Shown here: one piece after another, positions 35,564-44,088 of the stretch
How positions within the stretch are numbered: the first letter of the stretch is position 1
Layout of the letters: the number at the start of each line of letters is the position of its first letter
From: Halomonas sp. McH1-25
Lineage (GTDB): Bacteria; Pseudomonadota; Gammaproteobacteria; Pseudomonadales; Halomonadaceae
NCBI RefSeq assembly: GCF_022348165.1
Contig: NZ_JAKRFI010000001.1
Coordinates: 1,116,001-1,180,000 of the forward strand
Length of the DNA stretch: 64,000 nucleotides
Reading direction: 5' to 3'
Notes under the pieces: generated by a model
What the model was told of the DNA's origin: nothing
The model's input: the letters and a program-made list of their open reading frames with translations, nothing else
The model's database searches: none
Made by a program: the position numbers and the translations under genes

Positions 35564-36259
35564 TCAGGCCAGATCGAACAACAATAGTTCGGCGTCCTCG
35601 TTCCCCGTCACGTCGATGGCCTCGCCGGGCTCGAAGGCCGCGGCATCTCCAGCCGACAGCGCCCGGCCATTGATCTCGACCTTGCCGCGCGCCACATGCA
35701 GCCAGGCGTGGCGGGTATCGGGCACGACGAACGACAGCGCTTGCCCAGGTGCCACCAAGGAGGCGTACAGGTTGACATCCTGATGCACCGTGACCGAGCC
35801 GTCTCGCCCATCGCGCGAGGCAACCAGCCGCCACCGATCCTGACGCTCGGCCGCGGGGAACGCCTTCTGTTCGTAGCTGGGTGCAATACCGCCGCGCTCG
35901 GGCTCGATCCAGATCTGCAGGAAATGCACCTCGCGGTCCTTGGCGTTATTGAACTCACTATGCCGCACGCCCGTACCCGCTGACATGCGCTGGACCTCGC
36001 CGGGGCGAATGATTTCGCCATTGCCCATGCTGTCTTGGTGAGCCAGCTCGCCTTCCAGAACGTAGGAGATGATTTCCATGTCACGGTGGGCATGAGCCCC
36101 AAAGCCCTTGCCACCCTCGACACGGTCCTCGTTGATTACCCGCAGCGCCCTGAAGCCCATGTGCTCAGGATCGTAGTAATTGGCGAACGAGAAGGTGTGG
36201 TATGAGCGCAGCCAGCCATGGTCGGCATAACCGCGCTGATTTCCTGAACGAACGATCAT
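35564..36259 (-). CDS. Pirin family protein (YhhW-like)
   Basis: 231 residues, two cupin domains. The metal ligands of the N-terminal cupin are visible in GAHAHRDMEIISYV (two His) and GVRHSEFNNAKD (His and Glu). It matches E. coli YhhW, which has quercetin 2,3-dioxygenase activity in vitro; the real substrate is unknown. It lies 34 nt downstream of the DoxX gene on the same strand, so the two probably form an operon, a frequent pairing. Confidence 0.88.
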   Translation of the reverse strand: MIVRSGNQRGYADHGWLRSYHTFSFANYYDPEHMGFRALRVINEDRVEGGKGFGAHAHRDMEIISYVLEGELAHQDSMGNGEIIRPGEVQRMSAGTGVRHSEFNNAKDREVHFLQIWIEPERGGIAPSYEQKAFPAAERQDRWRLVASRDGRDGSVTVHQDVNLYASLVAPGQALSFVVPDTRHAWLHVARGKVEINGRALSAGDAAAFEPGEAIDVTGNEDAELLLFDLA

Positions 36260-36293
36260 GATGGTTTCCTCCGTTTAACGTGTCGGGATGAAG

Positions 36294-36737
36294 TCAGGCG
36301 TGGTTCGCGCAGCGGCGGTCGAGCGACACACTCCCCGCGCCACTGAAGACCAGCGAGACGGAGATGGCGAGCAGGGCCAAGGCGAACTCGTAACCGTTGT
36401 TGCTCATGAACAAGCCATTGCCGATGTGGACGCTAAAGATCGCTATCAGCATGGCAAAGGCCAATACCGCAGCGGCCGGCCGAACCAGCAGTCCCAGCAA
36501 TAGCGCCAGCCCGCCGAAGAACTCGGCGCCACCGACCAGCAACGCCATCAGATACCCCGGCTCGATGCCGATCGACGCCAGCCACTGCCCGGTCCCTTCG
36601 AGACCGTAACCGCCGAACCAGCCAAACAGCTTCTGGCCGCCGTGCGCCATGAAGATCAGCCCCACCGGCACGCGCAGGGCCAGTGTCGCCAGGCTGGAGC
36701 GGGTGGATACCATCTGAGAGAGTATTTGTGATTTCAT
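36294..36737 (-). CDS. DoxX family membrane protein
   Basis: 147 residues with four membrane helices. LRVPVGLIFMAHGGQKLFGW, GGAEFFGGLALLLGLLVRPA and AMLIAIFSVHIGNGLF mark the DoxX/DUF417-type quinol-oxidase-subunit-like family. The role is unclear; in several bacteria it is a redox-stress membrane component. AGGAA precedes ATG 36737. The ribosome binding site sits at the edge of a 34-nt inverted repeat (36745-36778). It is divergent from the LysR gene at 36868 and upstream of pirin. Confidence 0.82.
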   Translation of the reverse strand: MKSQILSQMVSTRSSLATLALRVPVGLIFMAHGGQKLFGWFGGYGLEGTGQWLASIGIEPGYLMALLVGGAEFFGGLALLLGLLVRPAAAVLAFAMLIAIFSVHIGNGLFMSNNGYEFALALLAISVSLVFSGAGSVSLDRRCANHA

Positions 36738-36744
36738 GAAAGAT

Positions 36745-36778
36745 TCCTGAGTTCGGTGATGAGTCACTGAACTCAGGA
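36745..36778. promoter_or_regulatory. 34-nt inverted repeat over the doxX leader
   Basis: Arms TCCTGAGTTCGGTGA (36745-36759) and TCACTGAACTCAGGA (36764-36778) pair at 14 of 15 positions around TGAG. On the minus strand the second arm overlaps the AGGA of the doxX ribosome binding site. It may be an operator for the divergent LysR protein, or an RNA hairpin that hides the ribosome site. Confidence 0.6.
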
Positions 36779-36867
36779 TACGCGCTGCTTTCACCGGAAA
36801 TGTCGCAATGTTTAGCGTAAAACGATCGGCGTTTTCGATGATTTCATATCCATGAGGCCCGCCCCCC

Positions 36868-37785
36868 ATGACGACACGCATCCCCCGTATCAGCCTGGAA
36901 CAGTGGGCAGTCCTTCAGGCGGTAGTCGACGAAGGCAGCTTCGCTCAGGCCGCAGAGGCGCTGAACAAGAGCCAGTCTTCGGTAAGCTATGCCATTAAGG
37001 GCATGCAGGAGCGCCTGCCTGTCGATGTGCTGACATTACGCGGACGCAAGGCGGAACTCTCGGACGCCGGCGAGGCGCTGTTGCGACGGGCCCGGGTACT
37101 GATCGACGAAGCCCTTCGCCTGGAGCGGCTGGCCGATAATCTGGCGCAAGGCTGGGAGCCGGAAGTGCGGCTGGCCGTGGAGATCATCTTTCCGCCCGAC
37201 GTGCTCGGGCAGGCACTGACTGCCTTCGTCCCCAAGAGCCGCGCCACTCGGGTACAACTGATCGAGTCGGTGCTTTCCGGTACCCACGAGGCCCTGCTTA
37301 ATCATGAGGCCGACCTGATCGTCACCAACCGCATGCCGCCTGGCTTTCTTGGGCAGGCACTGATGCCGATAGAGTTCATTGCTGTCGCCCATGCCCAGCA
37401 TGCCTTGCACCAGCTAGAGCGTGAGCTGACATCTCAGGACCTGGCCGGACATCGCCAGTTCGTGGTCCGCGACAGTGGGCTCAAGCGCCGTCAGGATGCC
37501 GGCTGGCTCGGCGCCGAACAGCGCTGGACCGTGTCTCACCTCAAGACCTCAATCCAGTTTGTCACTCAGGGGCTGGGGTTCGCCTGGCTGCCGCGCGAAC
37601 ATATCCGGGAAGAGTTGGCCGCGGGCCAGCTGAGGCCGTTGCCGCTCGTCGAAGGGGGCAGTCGGCAGGAAACGCTGTATATGGTTTTTGCGGACCGTGA
37701 CGGGGCGGGACCGGCGACCCGGGCCTTGGCACATGCCCTGCAGGACACGTGCCAGGCCGCCTGCGCCCGAGCAACAGGCAACTGA
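36868..37785 (+). CDS. LysR-family transcriptional regulator
   Basis: 305 residues. The N-terminal HTH is LEQWAVLQAVVDEGSFAQAA, EALNKSQSSVSYAIKGMQER, followed by the LysR effector domain (VRLAVEIIFPPDVL, SHLKTSIQFVTQGLGFAWLP). It is divergent from doxX-pirin, with 130 nt and a large inverted repeat between, so it probably regulates them. It is convergent with the symporter gene (24-nt gap). The inducer is unknown. Confidence 0.86.
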   Translation: MTTRIPRISLEQWAVLQAVVDEGSFAQAAEALNKSQSSVSYAIKGMQERLPVDVLTLRGRKAELSDAGEALLRRARVLIDEALRLERLADNLAQGWEPEVRLAVEIIFPPDVLGQALTAFVPKSRATRVQLIESVLSGTHEALLNHEADLIVTNRMPPGFLGQALMPIEFIAVAHAQHALHQLERELTSQDLAGHRQFVVRDSGLKRRQDAGWLGAEQRWTVSHLKTSIQFVTQGLGFAWLPREHIREELAAGQLRPLPLVEGGSRQETLYMVFADRDGAGPATRALAHALQDTCQAACARATGN

Positions 37786-37809
37786 GTGCCGGATGCTGTG
37801 AGGCGCCAC

Positions 37810-39201
37810 CTAGGTGTATTGCGGGCTGGGCCGCGGCTTTATCAGGGCGACCAGCACGCCGGTCACGCTGGATGCCAGTAGCGCGCCGACGAACGGCGCC
37901 AACGTCGGCGCACCACCGGGAAAACTCGCCGCGAGCAGGCCGGCCTGCAGGCTGCCCTGGGCGATCCACCCCGGCAGCACGGCGCCGGCCAGCCCGGCGA
38001 TACCTCCGCTGACCGCTGCCGCGGTGCTCATGCGCGACCACAAGCCCAGCAACACCGGCACCACGGCCGTCGCACACAAGAGATCGGCAATCAGGAACAG
38101 GCGCAGCACCGACACGCCCTGCAGCGCGATGACCACCACCGGCACCATCAATGCTAACGTCAGCCAGCGCGCTCCGCTCAGGGACAATCCCCACCGCGAC
38201 AGGCCGTCGCCCACGGCCAGCGAGGCAATACCGTTTTGTAGCGTATCGACGCTGGAAGCGACCAGCGTCACCGCCAGCACCAGTGCCAGCAGTTTGAGCC
38301 AGCCCGGCGCTTCGCTGAGCAATGCGAAGAACGGCATCGGCGGTTCGCCCAGTCCTATCCCGCTCATCGCCGCGAGTATGCCCAGCCCGCCGACTACGGC
38401 CACCACCAGGATCGTCGTCACGCCGCCCAGTACCGCGCCCTGCCCCAGGGCCGCGCCGTTTCTGGCCGCCCAGACACGCTGCCAGTAGCCCTGATGAAAG
38501 AGGTTGGCGGCGGTCACCGCGATGACCAGCGTCAGCGCCACGCTCAGCGCGCTGCCGGTGGGCGCGCCAGGCAGCGTAGCGTCGACGGGCATGGCCGGCA
38601 GCCGCTGCAGGGCGACGACACTCACCACGGCCAGCAGGCCGATCAATAGCAGGGCCTGCCAGCGGTCGGTGACCAGGCTGGCGCGCAGCCCGCCCCAGGC
38701 GGTATAGATCAGCGTGATGATAGCGACCGCCACCACCACCACCCCGCCCGGTACATCCGACAGCAATGCCGTGATCCCGCCGATGGCGGTCAGCTCGGCG
38801 GCCAGGAAGCAAGCCATGTAGAGTACCGAGATCAACGACACGTAGCGGCGCACGGCATTGCCGAAGCGCGCTGCGGCAAACTCGCCGATGCTGCGCCCTT
38901 CAGGCAGGCGGCGGCGAATGGCCGGCCCGCAAAGCGCCAGCACGATGAACGGCAGCGCCGACCCCAGCGCATAGCCGCCCAGCGCGACAGGACCGACGAA
39001 CGCTCCCACTTCCGGTGGCGCAAAGAGAATCCATGCACCCATGCCCGAGGCCAGGAACGATAGCCCCAGAGTCGACGCGTTCTGCGAATTGCGTGCGGTG
39101 ACATAATCGTCGAGGTTGGTGCCGGCGCGGCTTGCGCGCAGACCGAGAATGGCAAACAGCAGCAAGGCGGCGCCCAGCGCCGCCAGGGTGGCGTACAGCA
39201 T
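37810..39201 (-). CDS. Sodium:solute symporter (SSS) under TPP riboswitch control
   Basis: 463 residues with about 13 membrane helices, in the SSS family (LDDYVTARNSQNASTLGLSF, GLRASLVTDRWQALLLIGLL, ANLFHQGYWQRVWAARN). The general fold is that of sodium symporters for pantothenate, proline and related solutes. The gene starts 10 nt after a TPP riboswitch, so it is repressed by thiamine pyrophosphate and should import thiamine or a precursor (hydroxymethylpyrimidine or thiazole). PanF-like symporters behind THI boxes have been called ThiV. No thi biosynthesis gene is adjacent. Confidence 0.85.
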   Translation of the reverse strand: MLYATLAALGAALLLFAILGLRASRAGTNLDDYVTARNSQNASTLGLSFLASGMGAWILFAPPEVGAFVGPVALGGYALGSALPFIVLALCGPAIRRRLPEGRSIGEFAAARFGNAVRRYVSLISVLYMACFLAAELTAIGGITALLSDVPGGVVVVAVAIITLIYTAWGGLRASLVTDRWQALLLIGLLAVVSVVALQRLPAMPVDATLPGAPTGSALSVALTLVIAVTAANLFHQGYWQRVWAARNGAALGQGAVLGGVTTILVVAVVGGLGILAAMSGIGLGEPPMPFFALLSEAPGWLKLLALVLAVTLVASSVDTLQNGIASLAVGDGLSRWGLSLSGARWLTLALMVPVVVIALQGVSVLRLFLIADLLCATAVVPVLLGLWSRMSTAAAVSGGIAGLAGAVLPGWIAQGSLQAGLLAASFPGGAPTLAPFVGALLASSVTGVLVALIKPRPSPQYT

Positions 39202-39210
39202 GTCGCTCTT

Positions 39211-39303
39211 CCTCCGCCGGTGTGAACCGGATCAGGTTCCAGGGTCAGTCATCTTCAAGGAATGACAATCTCAGCCCTACCGGTTGGCAGGACACCCCTG
39301 GCG
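39211..39303 (-). promoter_or_regulatory. TPP riboswitch (THI box)
   Basis: On the minus strand the conserved parts appear in order: CAGGGGTGTCC, GGGCTGAGA, a variable stem (GTCATTCC TTGA AGATGAC), ACCCT, GAACCTGATCCGGTTCACACC and GGCGGAGGAAG. P1 can pair CGCC (39300-39303) with GGCG (39215-39218). The GGAGG ribosome site of the symporter gene (39211-39215) starts at the last base of P1. Ligand binding would then hide it, indicating translational control. No terminator stem follows. Confidence 0.93.
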
Positions 39304-39426
39304 ACAGTGAATGAATTGTGGACCCGACGATGTCGGGTAGCGCTAATGATCGACCCGGAGGCGCTGGGTGTAAAGCGTCGTGACTGACATGACCCAGCCA
39401 ATCATGGCCTAGGCAACCGGGGGGGG

Positions 39427-40377
39427 CTAGAGGCGAGACAGAGGGAAGGCGATCGCTTCTGTGGAGCGGAGCGCCCCCAATTCGTTGTCGAAGCGGGAAA
39501 ACAGGTCGTGCACGAACCGGCTAAGCGGCGGATCGTCACCGAATACTGCGACCAAGTGCCGGTCCGCCTCGGCCAGGTGCCCCGCCAATCGCTGGCGGAC
39601 CTCCGCTTCGCCGAGCAGGGCGACCAGGGTCGTCTTGCCATCGTCCTGGTCGACATCCTTGCCGTTAACGGCTAGCCCATCGGTGAGATCGTCGTAAAGC
39701 TGGTAGGCCTGACCGAGCACCAGGGCAAAACGCTGCAGACGTGATGCAGTGGGCTCGTCCGCGCCAGCGGCGAGTCCCGCCAATGCCAGGGTCGCCTGGA
39801 ACAGTACGCCGGTCTTGAGCGTGTTCGTCGTGGAGACGTCATCCACGCTGCGCAACTGTCGGGAGGCATGCAGATCCTGATACTGCCCCCTGACCAGCCC
39901 CTGGTCACCAACCGCCCGGGAAAGCTGCATCACCATCTGCGCGCATGTTTCAGGAGAAATGCCAGGCGCCTGCGACACCAGGCCGAACGCCCGACTCAAT
40001 AGCGCCACCATCGCCAGCATGGCAACGTCTTCACCGTACTGGCGGTGGGTCGTCGGTCGCCCCCGGCGCAGGCTGGCGTCATCCATGCAGGGCAAATCGT
40101 CGAGAATCAGCGAGGCACTATGGATCATCTCCACGGCACAGCCCAGATCGAGCAGGGCCGGCGAGTCGCCTCCCACCCCCCTGGCAGCAAGAATCAACAG
40201 GCAGGGGCGCACGCGCTTGCCACCGGAAAGCAGACAGTCGCGCATCGCCAGGGTTATGGGATCGCCTGCCTGCCTCGGTAGCAGTTGCTCCAGGCGTGCG
40301 TCGATCTGGCGGCGAAGGTCGGAGAACTCGTTCGCCGCCTCGTTAACGCTATCGGGTCGATGTGATATTGAGCCCAT
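39427..40377 (-). CDS. crtE: Polyprenyl diphosphate synthase, GGPP synthase (CrtE)
   Basis: 316 residues. The first aspartate-rich motif is LILDDLPCMDDASLRRGRP and the second is YQLYDDLTDG. GGKRVRPCLL and GQYQDL are family features. It condenses IPP with FPP to give C20 GGPP, the carotenoid precursor; the sequence alone does not exclude FPP synthase, but the location does. ATG 40377 has GGAG 9 nt upstream. The frame runs up to ATG 40473, but that would extend across the idi promoter. It is divergent from idi. Confidence 0.9.
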   Translation of the reverse strand: MGSISHRPDSVNEAANEFSDLRRQIDARLEQLLPRQAGDPITLAMRDCLLSGGKRVRPCLLILAARGVGGDSPALLDLGCAVEMIHSASLILDDLPCMDDASLRRGRPTTHRQYGEDVAMLAMVALLSRAFGLVSQAPGISPETCAQMVMQLSRAVGDQGLVRGQYQDLHASRQLRSVDDVSTTNTLKTGVLFQATLALAGLAAGADEPTASRLQRFALVLGQAYQLYDDLTDGLAVNGKDVDQDDGKTTLVALLGEAEVRQRLAGHLAEADRHLVAVFGDDPPLSRFVHDLFSRFDNELGALRSTEAIAFPLSRL

Positions 40378-40466
40378 CTGGAGACACTCCGTTATGCACC
40401 CCGGCGCGACATTGTTATCTTGAGAAAGCGGTAGGCTTGGTATCGATTGACGACACACGCTTTGCA

Positions 40467-40495
40467 TTGCCATGATTGTACAAGTTACGTATAAC
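40467..40495 (+). promoter_or_regulatory. Sigma-70-type promoter for the idi-crt operon
   Basis: TTGCCA (40467-40472), a 17-nt spacer and TATAAC (40490-40495). The start point would be about 40502, giving a 50-nt leader before idi. On the opposite strand TACAAT (40480-40475) can serve as a -10 for crtE with a weak -35. Confidence 0.55.
40476..40494. promoter_or_regulatory. Candidate crt operator A (TGTACA-type, 11-bp pitch)
   Basis: On the minus strand it reads TTATAC-GTAACT-TGTACAA: two half-sites with starts 11 bp apart. It fills the spacer and -10 of the idi promoter and the -10 of crtE. A matching site occurs at the crtZ promoter (48670-48688). See the findings. Confidence 0.5.
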
Positions 40496-40551
40496 TCTAG
40501 GCACTCCTTTCAACAATAGCAATCCATAACCCTTAGGCCCAGGAGACGCAC

Positions 40552-41613
40552 ATGGCCGATGGCGATCTGGTAAACCGCAAGAACGATCATCTAGACATCG
40601 TCCTGGATGATCAGCGTGCGCTTGCCCCCGGGCAGACGGGCTTCGCGCGCTATCAGTTCGAGCATTGCGCCTTGCCACAGTTGCACCTGGACGACATCGA
40701 CCTGTCCACCCAGCTACTGGGCAAGCCACTCCGCGCACCACTGTTGATCAGCTCGATGACCGGCGGGGCCGAACGCGCCAAGGCCATCAACCATCATTTG
40801 GCCGAGGCTGCCGAAGCTCTTGGCATTGCATTGGCCATCGGCTCGCAGCGGGTGGCGCTGCAGTCCGGCAGCGATCATGGCCTGACCCGCGAGCTGCGCA
40901 AGCTCGCCCCGAGCATCCCCCTGCTGGGCAACATCGGCGCCGCCCAACTGGTTGAGAAGGAAGGCACCGACTGGGCTCGCCGTGCCGTCGACATGATCGG
41001 CGCCGATGCACTCATCGTGCATCTCAACCCCCTTCAGGAAACCGTACAGGCCGGCGGAGACCGCGACTGGCGCGGCATTCTCGAAGCCATCGAATACCTG
41101 GTCACGGCGCTGGACGTCCCGGTCGTGATCAAGGAAGTGGGAGCTGGCATCTCGGCCTCGGTCGCCCGCTCGCTGATCGACGTCGGTGTGGCCGCGATCG
41201 ATGTGGCGGGGGCCGGCGGCACCAGCTGGGCTGCCGTGGAAGCCGAGCGCTCGACGGACGACACCTCGCGCAAGGTGGCCATGGCCTTCGCTGGCTGGGG
41301 GATACCCACCGCTCTGGCTCTGCAGTCGGTGCGTCAGGCGCTGCCCGACACGCCACTGATCGCCTCGGGCGGTATCCGTGATGGCGTGGATGCCGCCAAG
41401 GCGATCCGTCTGGGTGCCGATGTGGTCGGTCAGGCGGCGGCGGTGCTGCACAGCGCCACACAATCCACCCAGGCGGTGATCGAGCACTTCAAGATAGTGA
41501 TTCGCCAGTTGCGCATCGCCTGCTTCTGCACCGGTAGTGCGGACCTTCCGGCCTTGCGTCGCGCCGCTCTGATCGACCTTCGGGATCCGGCACCGGGCAG
41601 CCTGCATGGCTAA
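40552..41613 (+). CDS. idi: Isopentenyl-diphosphate delta-isomerase, type 2
   Basis: 353 residues, the FMN-dependent (Fni) class rather than the Nudix type. [10 protein letters not shown] is the N-terminal signature; [53 protein letters not shown] and IASGGIRDG bind FMN and substrate. It interconverts IPP and DMAPP and so feeds CrtE. AGGAG precedes the ATG. It heads the operon; its last 8 nt overlap crtX. Confidence 0.93.
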   Translation: MADGDLVNRKNDHLDIVLDDQRALAPGQTGFARYQFEHCALPQLHLDDIDLSTQLLGKPLRAPLLISSMTGGAERAKAINHHLAEAAEALGIALAIGSQRVALQSGSDHGLTRELRKLAPSIPLLGNIGAAQLVEKEGTDWARRAVDMIGADALIVHLNPLQETVQAGGDRDWRGILEAIEYLVTALDVPVVIKEVGAGISASVARSLIDVGVAAIDVAGAGGTSWAAVEAERSTDDTSRKVAMAFAGWGIPTALALQSVRQALPDTPLIASGGIRDGVDAAKAIRLGADVVGQAAAVLHSATQSTQAVIEHFKIVIRQLRIACFCTGSADLPALRRAALIDLRDPAPGSLHG

Positions 41614-42901
41614 ACCCAAGCATATCGCCGCTGTTGCCCCGCCCTTCCCGAGCCATTACCGTGCGCTACAGGCTTTGGCTCTGGAACTGCTCGAGCGTGG
41701 CCACCGCGTGACCTTCATCGGTCAGCCAGACGCCGCGCGCTGGCTCTTTGATCCCCGCATCGGCTTTCACGCCGTAGGGCACGCCAATCATCCTCCAGAC
41801 TCGCTGACACGGACCCTGCAACTGGCTGCCAACCCCGGTGGTCCACTGGGCCTGCAGCGGCTGATTCGCGAGCTGGCACGCAGCACCGACATGCTCTGCC
41901 GCGAGGTGCCCGATGCCCTGAGTGAGCTGGGCATCGATCTCCTGCTCTGCGATCAGATGGAAGCCGCTGGCGGGCTGGTCGCCGAGGCCGCAGGGCTACT
42001 CTACGTCTCCGTGGCCTGCGCCCTGCCGGTCAACCGCGAACCCGGCATCCCACTGCCGGTCATGCCGATGACGTATGGCCAAGGGCCACGCTTCAGCCAC
42101 ATGTACGAGGGCAGCGAGCGTGTCCACGACTGGCTAATGGCGCCCCTGCACAGGGTCATCGCCGGCCATGCCGACACTTTCGGGCTGTCGCCCCGTAGCG
42201 GGCTGCACGACTGCCTGTCGCCCTATGCCCAGATCAGCCAGACGGTGCCCGCTTTCGAGCTGCCACGCCAAGCCCTGCCTGCACACTTTCATCATGTCGG
42301 ACCGCTGCGCCCACCCGTCACGGCCCAAGGCCCGCTGGACTTGCCGATTGCAGAAGATCGCCCGCTGGTATTCGCCTCGCTGGGTACACTGCAAGGCCAT
42401 CGGTTTTCACTGTTCCGGCGTATCGCCAAGGCCTGCAGACGACTCGATGTACAGCTGCTATTGGCCCACTGCGGCGGCCTGGACGCTACCCGGATACGCG
42501 TTCTGGAGCGCGAGGGAGCGACCTGGGTCACCGACTTCGCTCCGCAGCGTGCCGCGCTGGCCCGTGCCGATGCCGTGGTGACGCATGGCGGCCTCAATAC
42601 GGTGATGGATGCCTTAGCGACCCGCACGCCGATGCTCGTGCTGCCCATCGCCTTCGACCAGCCAGGTGTCGCAACCCGTGTCGACCACGCTGGGGTCGGC
42701 CTACGCGCCTCCCCGACATTCGCCAGCGCTCGGTCACTGGCCAGCAAATTGGATGACCTATTGCATGACCGGCGTTTCGCCGCGCCACTGGATCGCCTGG
42801 GGCTGGAGGTCGACACTGCCGGCGGTGCCCCGGCTGCCGCCGATATCGTCGAGGGCGTGATCGGTGACCACGTGTCTGCAGCCAGGATGAACTACGCATG
42901 A
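41606..42901 (+). CDS. crtX: Zeaxanthin glucosyltransferase
   Basis: 431 residues. GT1-type fold: N-terminal acceptor domain ([20 protein letters not shown]) and C-terminal UDP-glucose domain with [20 protein letters not shown] then [14 protein letters not shown], a variant of the UGT signature. It adds glucose to the hydroxyls of zeaxanthin, giving mono- and diglucoside. It overlaps idi by 8 nt and crtY by 4 nt. With crtZ present, its substrate can be made. Confidence 0.9.
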   Translation: MAKPKHIAAVAPPFPSHYRALQALALELLERGHRVTFIGQPDAARWLFDPRIGFHAVGHANHPPDSLTRTLQLAANPGGPLGLQRLIRELARSTDMLCREVPDALSELGIDLLLCDQMEAAGGLVAEAAGLLYVSVACALPVNREPGIPLPVMPMTYGQGPRFSHMYEGSERVHDWLMAPLHRVIAGHADTFGLSPRSGLHDCLSPYAQISQTVPAFELPRQALPAHFHHVGPLRPPVTAQGPLDLPIAEDRPLVFASLGTLQGHRFSLFRRIAKACRRLDVQLLLAHCGGLDATRIRVLEREGATWVTDFAPQRAALARADAVVTHGGLNTVMDALATRTPMLVLPIAFDQPGVATRVDHAGVGLRASPTFASARSLASKLDDLLHDRRFAAPLDRLGLEVDTAGGAPAAADIVEGVIGDHVSAARMNYA

Positions 42902-44088
42902 CGACGCCACATTACGATCTGATCCTGGTGGGTGGCGGCCTGGCCAACGGCCTGATCGCGCTGCGCCTCAAGCTTGAACGCCCTGCACTGCGCCTGCTGA
43001 TGCTGGAACGCGATGCGCGCCCCGGCGGCAACCATACATGGTCGTTTCATGCAGGCGACCTCGATGCTGCCCAGCACGCCTGGCTGTCCCCCCTGGTCGG
43101 TTGTCGCTGGGCGGGCCACCGGGTGGTCTTCCCGCAGCGCACGCGCCAGCTGCGGGGTGGCTATGCCAGCATCTTCTCGGCGGATTTCGCCGGAGCGCTG
43201 GAAGACGCGCTCGGCAACGACCTATGGGCGGATACCTGCGTCGAATCGGTGCAACCCACCCATGTGACGCTGGCCGACGGACGCGTCCTGCATGCCGGCG
43301 CGGTCATCGACGGCCGTGGCGTCACGAACAACCCGCACGTAGCGCTGGGCCATCAGGCCTTTCTCGGCCAGGAAGTTCGCCTGGCGCTTCCGCATGGCCT
43401 GGAGCAGCCCATCCTCATGGACGCCAGCGTCACCCAGGACGACGGCTATCGCTTCGTCTACGTCCTGCCCTTCACGGCCGATACGCTGCTCATCGAGGAC
43501 ACCCATTACGTCGATGGGCCGCAGGTCGACGCGGCCAGCTTGCGCGGACATATCCAGGCCTATGCCCAGGCGCAGGGATGGGAGATTCGCGAAACGCTGC
43601 GCGAGGAGCATGGCGTACTGCCGATCACCCTGGCGGGGGATATCGAGGCTTTCTGGCGCGACGCCGATGGTCAGCCACGCAGCGGGCTGCGCGCCGGGCT
43701 GTTCCACCCCACCACCGGCTATTCGCTGCCCCACGCCGTGCGTCTCGCCGAACTTATCGCAGGCCTCGACGACCTGAGCGCCCCGGCGCTGTTCGCTGCC
43801 ATCCGCGACACGGCGTGCCGCGAATGGCGTCATCAAGGTTACTTCCGGCTGCTCAACCGCATGCTGTTCCTGGCCGGACGCAGCGACCAGCGCTGGCGCG
43901 TCATGCAACGTTTCTACGGCCTGCCCGAGCCGCTGATCGAGCGCTTCTACGCCGGCCGACTCACCAGCGCCGACAAATTGCGTATCGTCGTCGGCAAGCC
44001 GCCGGTGCCGCTGGGCGAGGCGGCGCGCGCCGTACAATTGACCCGCCCCGAGCAAGTCGTTTTTCATCAACACAGGAGCCGCCCATGA
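42898..44088 (+). CDS. crtY: Lycopene beta-cyclase
   Basis: 396 residues, the bacterial CrtY type. The dinucleotide motif is LILVGGGLANGLIALRL, RPGGNHTWSFH follows, FHPTTGYSLPHAVRLAE is at the core, and FYRLLNRMLF-type text (YFRLLNRMLFLAG) comes near the end. It cyclises both ends of lycopene to beta-carotene. The start overlaps the crtX stop (ATGA). Confidence 0.92.
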   Translation: MTTPHYDLILVGGGLANGLIALRLKLERPALRLLMLERDARPGGNHTWSFHAGDLDAAQHAWLSPLVGCRWAGHRVVFPQRTRQLRGGYASIFSADFAGALEDALGNDLWADTCVESVQPTHVTLADGRVLHAGAVIDGRGVTNNPHVALGHQAFLGQEVRLALPHGLEQPILMDASVTQDDGYRFVYVLPFTADTLLIEDTHYVDGPQVDAASLRGHIQAYAQAQGWEIRETLREEHGVLPITLAGDIEAFWRDADGQPRSGLRAGLFHPTTGYSLPHAVRLAELIAGLDDLSAPALFAAIRDTACREWRHQGYFRLLNRMLFLAGRSDQRWRVMQRFYGLPEPLIERFYAGRLTSADKLRIVVGKPPVPLGEAARAVQLTRPEQVVFHQHRSRP

